Positions 59,972 to 64,000 of a stretch of 64,000 nucleotides of DNA are shown in pieces. The DNA is from JAJNBD01 sp964471475 (GTDB lineage Bacteria > Pseudomonadota > Gammaproteobacteria > CAISUE01): contig CAYYFQ010000008.1 of NCBI GenBank assembly GCA_964471475.1, positions 1 to 64,000 of the forward strand. The letters run 5' to 3'. The notes under the pieces were generated by a model, which had not been told where the DNA came from, did not search any database, and saw only the letters and a list, made by a program, of their open reading frames with translations. Position 1 is the first letter of the stretch. Each line of letters starts with the position of its first letter. Made by a program: the position numbers and the translations under genes.

Positions 59972-61102
59972 ATGATCTATCCTATTCAATACGACTACTT
60001 CCTTGTTAATCCATGGCTGGATCATTTATTAAGTATGGTCATTGAACAGAAAATTTCTGATGTACATATCGAGCCGACTCAAGAGCACTTTCGTATTCGT
60101 GTTCGACAAGATGGTTTGTTAAGAGCATTACAAAACTTATCTATTGAAAATGGATTGGCGTTGATAAATCGTATTAAAATTCTGGCACATTTAGATATTA
60201 CAGAAAAACGTATGCCACAGGATGGGAGATTAAATTATGAAAAATTTATTCACTGTGATTTTAGGGTCAGTAGTTGCCCTATATTAAATGGGGAAAAAAT
60301 GGTCATTCGAAATTTAATGACTATGTTAAGCCCATTATCATTGGAGGCTTTAGGAATGAATGAACGGCAATACAATACCTTTTCTCGTTTAATACAACAA
60401 CCACAAGGATTAATTTTAGTGACTGGCCCCACAGGCAGCGGAAAAACGCTGACATTATATAGTGCGTTACAAGAAATCAATCAACCAAGTAAAAATATTG
60501 TGAGCATAGAAGACCCTGTGGAAATTAAATTAGCAGGGATTAATCAAACCAATATTCAACCAAAAATAGGATTAAATTTTGCACATTGTTTACGAGCCTT
60601 ATTAAGACAAGACCCAGATGTGTTGATGATTGGAGAAATGCGTGATAGAGAAACAGTAGAAATTGCTTTGGCCGCAGCCCAAACAGGGCACTTAGTTTTT
60701 TCTACGTTGCATACAAATAGTGCTATCGAATCCATCCATCGTTTATATCAAATGGGGGTTGCTTCTTATAATATCTCAGGTGCGTTACTCATTATTGTGG
60801 CGCAACGATTGTTGAGAAAATTATGTGTTAAGTGCAAAAAGAAAAAAGATCAATTTTATGAAGCGGTGGGCTGTGAATTTTGTTTGGAAGGATACCTTGG
60901 GCGTGTTGCCGTTTATGAGTTTTTAGAATTTAACACCCTGGTAAAAACTATTTTTTATCAAGAAAATTATATGCATCAATTGCAAAACTATTGCCGAGAG
61001 CATAAGATTTTTAATTTACGAAAGCACGCTTATGAAAAAGCTATAGCAGGATTAACTAGTGTGGCGGAAATTACTCGTGTGTTAGGACATGGTAAGTTGT
61101 AA
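59972..61102 (+). CDS. PilB/GspE-type ATPase lacking the N1 domain
   Basis: This 376-residue secretion ATPase keeps the N2 and C-terminal domains: VEQKISDVHIEPT-like SDVHIEPTQEHFRIRVRQDGLL, Walker A VTGPTGSGKTLTLYSAL, the Asp box VSIEDPVE, Walker B LRQDPDVLMIGEMRD, the His box AAQTGHLVFSTLHTN, and a tetracysteine CVKCKKKKDQFYEAVGCEFC. About 180 residues of the usual N1 domain are missing, so it may be a short paralogue or a truncated form. Its family powers type IV pilus assembly or type II secretion; partner genes are not in the window. Confidence 0.85.
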   Translation: MIYPIQYDYFLVNPWLDHLLSMVIEQKISDVHIEPTQEHFRIRVRQDGLLRALQNLSIENGLALINRIKILAHLDITEKRMPQDGRLNYEKFIHCDFRVSSCPILNGEKMVIRNLMTMLSPLSLEALGMNERQYNTFSRLIQQPQGLILVTGPTGSGKTLTLYSALQEINQPSKNIVSIEDPVEIKLAGINQTNIQPKIGLNFAHCLRALLRQDPDVLMIGEMRDRETVEIALAAAQTGHLVFSTLHTNSAIESIHRLYQMGVASYNISGALLIIVAQRLLRKLCVKCKKKKDQFYEAVGCEFCLEGYLGRVAVYEFLEFNTLVKTIFYQENYMHQLQNYCREHKIFNLRKHAYEKAIAGLTSVAEITRVLGHGKL

Positions 61103-61143
61103 GTTGCGCTAAGCTCTTAAAAAAGCTCTTAGCAAAGCGCAAC
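61103..61143. terminator. Hairpin between convergent pilB-like and csrA genes
   Basis: GTTGCGCTAAG and CTTAGCAAAGCGCAAC can pair with a two-base bulge around a loop containing AAAAAA. The hairpin starts at the pilB-like stop codon and lies downstream of both genes, so it may act as a terminator in both directions. Confidence 0.5.
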
Positions 61144-61183
61144 GCATAACGTGGAAATGAGATAACGCGACGAATGAAAAAAT

Positions 61184-61378
61184 TTATTCTTTGTTGTCTG
61201 CGGAATCAGCACTTTTTTCTTTTTGAATGCGTAAATAAATTTCTTCTCGATGTACGGAAACATCTTTAGGAGCATTAATACCAAGGCGTACTTGGTTACC
61301 CTTAACGCCCAATACAGTGATGCTTACATCATCACCGATAATTAATGTTTCACCAATCCGACGAGTTAAAATCAACAT
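61184..61378 (-). CDS. csrA: Carbon storage regulator CsrA
   Basis: This 64-residue RNA-binding dimer starts MLILTRRIGETLIIGDDVSITVLGVKGNQVRLGINAPKDVSVHREEIYLRIQ, essentially the consensus. Arg44-type residues of the HREEIY segment bind GGA motifs at ribosome-binding sites. In Legionella CsrA represses transmissive traits and is counteracted by LetA-induced RNAs; a GacA/LetA-like regulator is at 8.3 kb. CTAAAAAGGAGATTC gives a good ribosome-binding site. Confidence 0.97.
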   Translation of the reverse strand: MLILTRRIGETLIIGDDVSITVLGVKGNQVRLGINAPKDVSVHREEIYLRIQKEKSADSADNKE

Positions 61379-61849
61379 AAGAGAATCTCCTTTTTAGTTC
61401 AGCTTCCTGCAGTTAATATTTAAATCTTTCTTAGTGCTTATTATTTTTTAACTTAATTAAAAAACTAGCTAGCAATCAAATGAAAAATTCAAAACACCGC
61501 ACAGTGAAAATCATAAAAATTACTTTTTACTTACTCACTATTTTTAGCTGTGTCATTTTATAAATATGGCGTTAACGGAATAACTATTAAGCCACAGTCA
61601 ACTTACGATATGATAACCTAAAAAGCTTAAGAAAACCTTAAGATAATGAAAGTGTTAAAGAAATGATTTATCTATATTGTTCCCAAAAGTCCATTTTTGG
61701 CCTATCTTATTTTTCCGAAAACAGGTTTTGTGCTCAATATACACTACTATATGATAATATTAGTATATAATAGCAATTCAACGCAGTTATTACGGATCCA
61801 GCCACTAGGATAACTGTTTAATCATAAAAAAATCAAGAGGGGATATTTA
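61379..61849. promoter_or_regulatory. csrA/mdh divergent control region
   Basis: This 471-bp AT-rich gap contains no recognised gene. For mdh, a TTGTGC (61728-61733) with an 18-bp spacer to GATAAT (61752-61757) is a plausible promoter, and a perfect TATAAT lies at 61766-61771 without a -35. Two CTTAAG copies (61626-61631 and 61637-61642) one helical turn apart could be an operator. AGAGGGGATATTTA precedes the mdh start. Confidence 0.4.
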
Positions 61850-62842
61850 ATGACACGATTGGTGAAAGTAGCAATTACAGGTGCCGCCGGCCAAATTGGA
61901 TACGCATTAGTTTTTAGAATTGCTTCAGGGCAAATGTTTGGCCCGAATGTTAAGGTGGAACTGAGGTTATTGGAATTGCCACAAGCTTTCTCGAGTTTAC
62001 AGGGAGTGGCCATGGAATTAGAAGACGCTGCTTTTCCGCTATTAACTAATGTGGTTATTACTACTGATGTTAATGAAGCCATGAAAGACGCTAATTGGGT
62101 CGTTTTAGTAGGGGCGGTACCGCGTAAAGAAGGTATGGAGCGAGCAGATCTTTTAAAAATCAATGGCACTATTTTTAAAGAACAAGGCAAAGCTATTAAT
62201 AACAATGCAGCTGCCGACGTGCGTGTTTTTGTTGTTGGCAATCCTTGTAATACTAACTGTCTTATTACTATGCATAGCGCACCTGATGTTCCACGAGATC
62301 GTTTTTATGCAATGACATCGTTGGATGCGAATCGCGCTAAAATGCAGCTTGCCATTAAAGCAGGTGCCTCTGTCACAGAGGTAACCAAGATGACCATTTG
62401 GGGGAACCACTCAGCAAATCAATTTCCCGATTATTTTCATGCGCTCATTGGGGGCAAACCAGTCATCGATATTTTAGATGGGCATTGGTTAAAAGAAGAG
62501 TTTATTCCAATGATTCAACAACGTGGTGCTGCTGTGATCAAAGCGCGTGGTGCTTCTTCTGCTGCTTCTGCCGCCAATGCGGCTGTAGTTGGGGTGAATC
62601 AAATAGTTACCCCTACCGTTAAAGATGATTGGTTTAGCGTGGCTAAATGCTCAAAGGGTGAATACGGTGTCGATCCCGGTCTTGTTTTTTCTTTCCCAAC
62701 ACGCTGCAATGAACAGGGCCAAATTTCTGTGGTAGAAAATCTTAGTTTTAACGATTTTGCTAAACAAAAATTTGCTATTGTTCTCGATGAATTACGCCAA
62801 GAATATGCGGCCGTGAAGGCATTAGGGTTCGTCAAAGATTAA
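61850..62842 (+). CDS. mdh: Malate dehydrogenase, cytosolic type
   Basis: This 330-residue enzyme oxidises malate to oxaloacetate in the TCA cycle. VAITGAAGQIGYALVFRIASGQMFG is the NAD-binding start typical of the longer, cytosolic-type family. VVLVGAVPRKEGMERADLL supplies a substrate arginine, FVVGNPCNTNCLI and TSLDANRAKMQLA follow, and MTIWGNHSANQFPDY holds the catalytic histidine. This is the type found in Legionella and Coxiella rather than the E. coli type. Its stop overlaps the end of the convergent YhdP-like gene. Confidence 0.95.
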   Translation: MTRLVKVAITGAAGQIGYALVFRIASGQMFGPNVKVELRLLELPQAFSSLQGVAMELEDAAFPLLTNVVITTDVNEAMKDANWVVLVGAVPRKEGMERADLLKINGTIFKEQGKAINNNAAADVRVFVVGNPCNTNCLITMHSAPDVPRDRFYAMTSLDANRAKMQLAIKAGASVTEVTKMTIWGNHSANQFPDYFHALIGGKPVIDILDGHWLKEEFIPMIQQRGAAVIKARGASSAASAANAAVVGVNQIVTPTVKDDWFSVAKCSKGEYGVDPGLVFSFPTRCNEQGQISVVENLSFNDFAKQKFAIVLDELRQEYAAVKALGFVKD

Positions 62843-64000
62843 GCACACGACCGAAGCAATTCATTGCGCTTTAACTGCGTAATTTCTTTGGTTTGTAAGT
62901 CTTGAAAAGGGCCTTGAATGGCATAATAACTAGCACCAATTTGACCAACGGTTGAGGTGAGTAACTTGTCGGCAAAAAAACTCACCGCTCCCACAATAGG
63001 GCCGCCCGCGATGGCAGCGATGATAGGCAGACTTGAGGTAAGTTTAGGCTTAATTTCTGCGACTAGTTTTAATGTGCCAGCTTCTCGATTGACGCACCCG
63101 GCTAAATCTACATTGGCGACAAGGCCATCAATTTGAATGTTAATAGGATTTATTTTTCTGGGTAATAAACTAAACTGTCCAGATAAATCATCGAAAGCAA
63201 AGCCGCGTTCGGTCAAATCACTAAAATGCGATTTAAGATGACTGCTTAAAGCGTTAATACTTAATAAATTAAGGACTCGCCCTAAATTGATTTTATTATT
63301 GGTCGATCGGCTAATATCCGTAAACACGCCTTGATTCGTAGTGACGCGTACATCCCCTGATAAAGCCTTTTGATCAAATTCCCACAAAGTTCCTGGCCAT
63401 TTTGCATTAAATTGTAGCTCAGCTTTTTTGGTATTTATCATTTGAGGCCAATCTAATAATTTAAATAAATCAGCCAAATTTGGTGTTTGAATATTGCCTA
63501 CTAATTGCGTTGTTCCAGGAGTCCCTTTTAAATTCCAGCCACCATGAGCCGTTAAAGTAAATGCAGGCCGGCTTATAAATAAATAGTTGATCACATTTTG
63601 AGAGCCATTAGGCCTTAGCTTCAAAATTAATTTATTAATTTTACTTTCTCCCCAAAAAAGATTATCAAGCGTTAAATTAAATGAGGGTAATTGAAAATTA
63701 TTTTTTACATCGTAAGAAAAATCTTTTTGCCACTTAGTTAAGTTAATATTTTGCGCATTTATTTGCCAAAGGCCATGTTCCTCATTGGGAGCTAATATAG
63801 TTCCTTTGCCTAATGGGGTATCGAAGTAATATGCGCCGTCTGTTGCCTCGATATTAAAAATATCCGAAATATTCTTCCAATACACAATTGTTGATAAAGG
63901 TGAAGAGCTGGTTTTTCTGATTTCTACGCTGAAAGGGGTTAAATTATTTGCGGTTTTTTGGATGCCTATGGGACTATGTACACTAATTCCTTCTAAATTA
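62839..64000 (-). CDS. yhdP: YhdP/AsmA-like protein, C-terminal part (runs off window)
   Basis: The reading frame continues without a stop to the window edge, so the gene is partial and begins beyond 64000. The apparent GTG at 63883-63885 is internal. The C-terminal domain, LSGDVRVTTNQGVFTDISRSTNNKINLGRVLNLLSI, GFAFDDLSGQFSLLPRKINP, IDGLVANVDLAGCVNREAGTLKLVAEIKPKLTSSLPIIAAIAGGPIVGAVSFFADKLL, matches the AsmA-like C-terminus of YhdP. YhdP is a large inner-membrane-anchored bridge for phospholipid transport to the outer membrane. It ends KRNELLRSCA. Confidence 0.85.
   Translation of the reverse strand, partial: NLEGISVHSPIGIQKTANNLTPFSVEIRKTSSSPLSTIVYWKNISDIFNIEATDGAYYFDTPLGKGTILAPNEEHGLWQINAQNINLTKWQKDFSYDVKNNFQLPSFNLTLDNLFWGESKINKLILKLRPNGSQNVINYLFISRPAFTLTAHGGWNLKGTPGTTQLVGNIQTPNLADLFKLLDWPQMINTKKAELQFNAKWPGTLWEFDQKALSGDVRVTTNQGVFTDISRSTNNKINLGRVLNLLSINALSSHLKSHFSDLTERGFAFDDLSGQFSLLPRKINPINIQIDGLVANVDLAGCVNREAGTLKLVAEIKPKLTSSLPIIAAIAGGPIVGAVSFFADKLLTSTVGQIGASYYAIQGPFQDLQTKEITQLKRNELLRSCA

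Noticed and set aside
63883..63885. GTG start for the YhdP-like gene
   Set aside because: The frame stays open and protein-like to the window edge, so this codon is internal to a longer gene.
1..64000. tRNA, rRNA or CRISPR loci
   Set aside because: No cloverleaf-forming sequences, rRNA stretches or regularly spaced direct repeats were seen by eye on either strand; a covariance-model search would be decisive.

Overview
The window is an AT-rich gammaproteobacterial chromosome segment. The gene content (Mip-like FKBP, GacA/LetA-type regulator with csrA, cytosolic-type malate dehydrogenase, a eukaryote-like effector candidate) suggests a host-associated member of Legionellales (Legionella/Coxiella/Rickettsiella/Berkiella relatives). 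That placement is inferred from gene content, not from a phylogeny. I see no tRNA, rRNA, CRISPR array, integrase or intact transposase.

Layout. 0.1-9 kb: GST, AmpG-like permease, Mip, HPF, then acpP-fabF-mltG-tmk-dut-trxB read leftward, and a GacA-type response regulator. 9-22 kb: hda-gpmI-yciO, yciB-bolA-glmS-recG, dnaN-recF, an LD-carboxypeptidase and an aldehyde dehydrogenase. 22-25 kb: a small secreted orphan and a 726-residue effector-like protein with a possible kinase-type motif. 25-36 kb: parC, rsmA, xthA and pgi, then a probable replication origin (30.84-31.08 kb) and dnaA running straight into ctaG, ctaE, a PA3496-like gene, accA, and pcnB. dnaA is separated from dnaN-recF by about 12 kb.

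36.6-59.6 kb is the highlight: an extracellular contractile injection system (eCIS; Afp/PVC-like). One leftward operon reads cap (DUF4255), small beta-sandwich protein, one sheath, tube, tail-assembly chaperone, second tube, a 386-residue unknown, LysM adaptor, hub, spike, PAAR-like tip, gp25-like protein, two J-like baseplate proteins, gpI-like protein, two fibre/baseplate proteins and an AAA+ ATPase. Next to it are two paralogous lipoproteins with fibre-like repeats. There is also a cargo candidate with an N-terminal DUF4157 domain, a C-terminal deaminase-like HAE...PCxxC motif and a lysine-rich, NLS-like tail. It lies 24 bp downstream of a signal-peptide-bearing peptide deformylase.

Three features of the eCIS locus look new. 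(1) The chaperone gene ends in a textbook -1 frameshift signal: heptamer G GGA AAA, 4-nt spacer and a 7-bp GC hairpin, with a GAGGTG upstream. It would join the chaperone to a 62-residue DUF6760-like segment that has no start codon of its own, recalling the lambda G/GT and P2 E/E' systems. (2) An 83-bp MITE (81 bp net, 27 codons) is inserted in frame in the 386-residue gene. (3) No recognisable Afp14/CIS_TMP tape measure is present, leaving the 386-residue protein as the positional candidate.

59.6-64 kb: a short PilB-like ATPase, csrA, mdh and the C-terminal part of a YhdP/AsmA-like protein that runs off the window. Short palindromic elements, at least three being copies of one TA-flanked MITE family, are scattered through intergenic regions.
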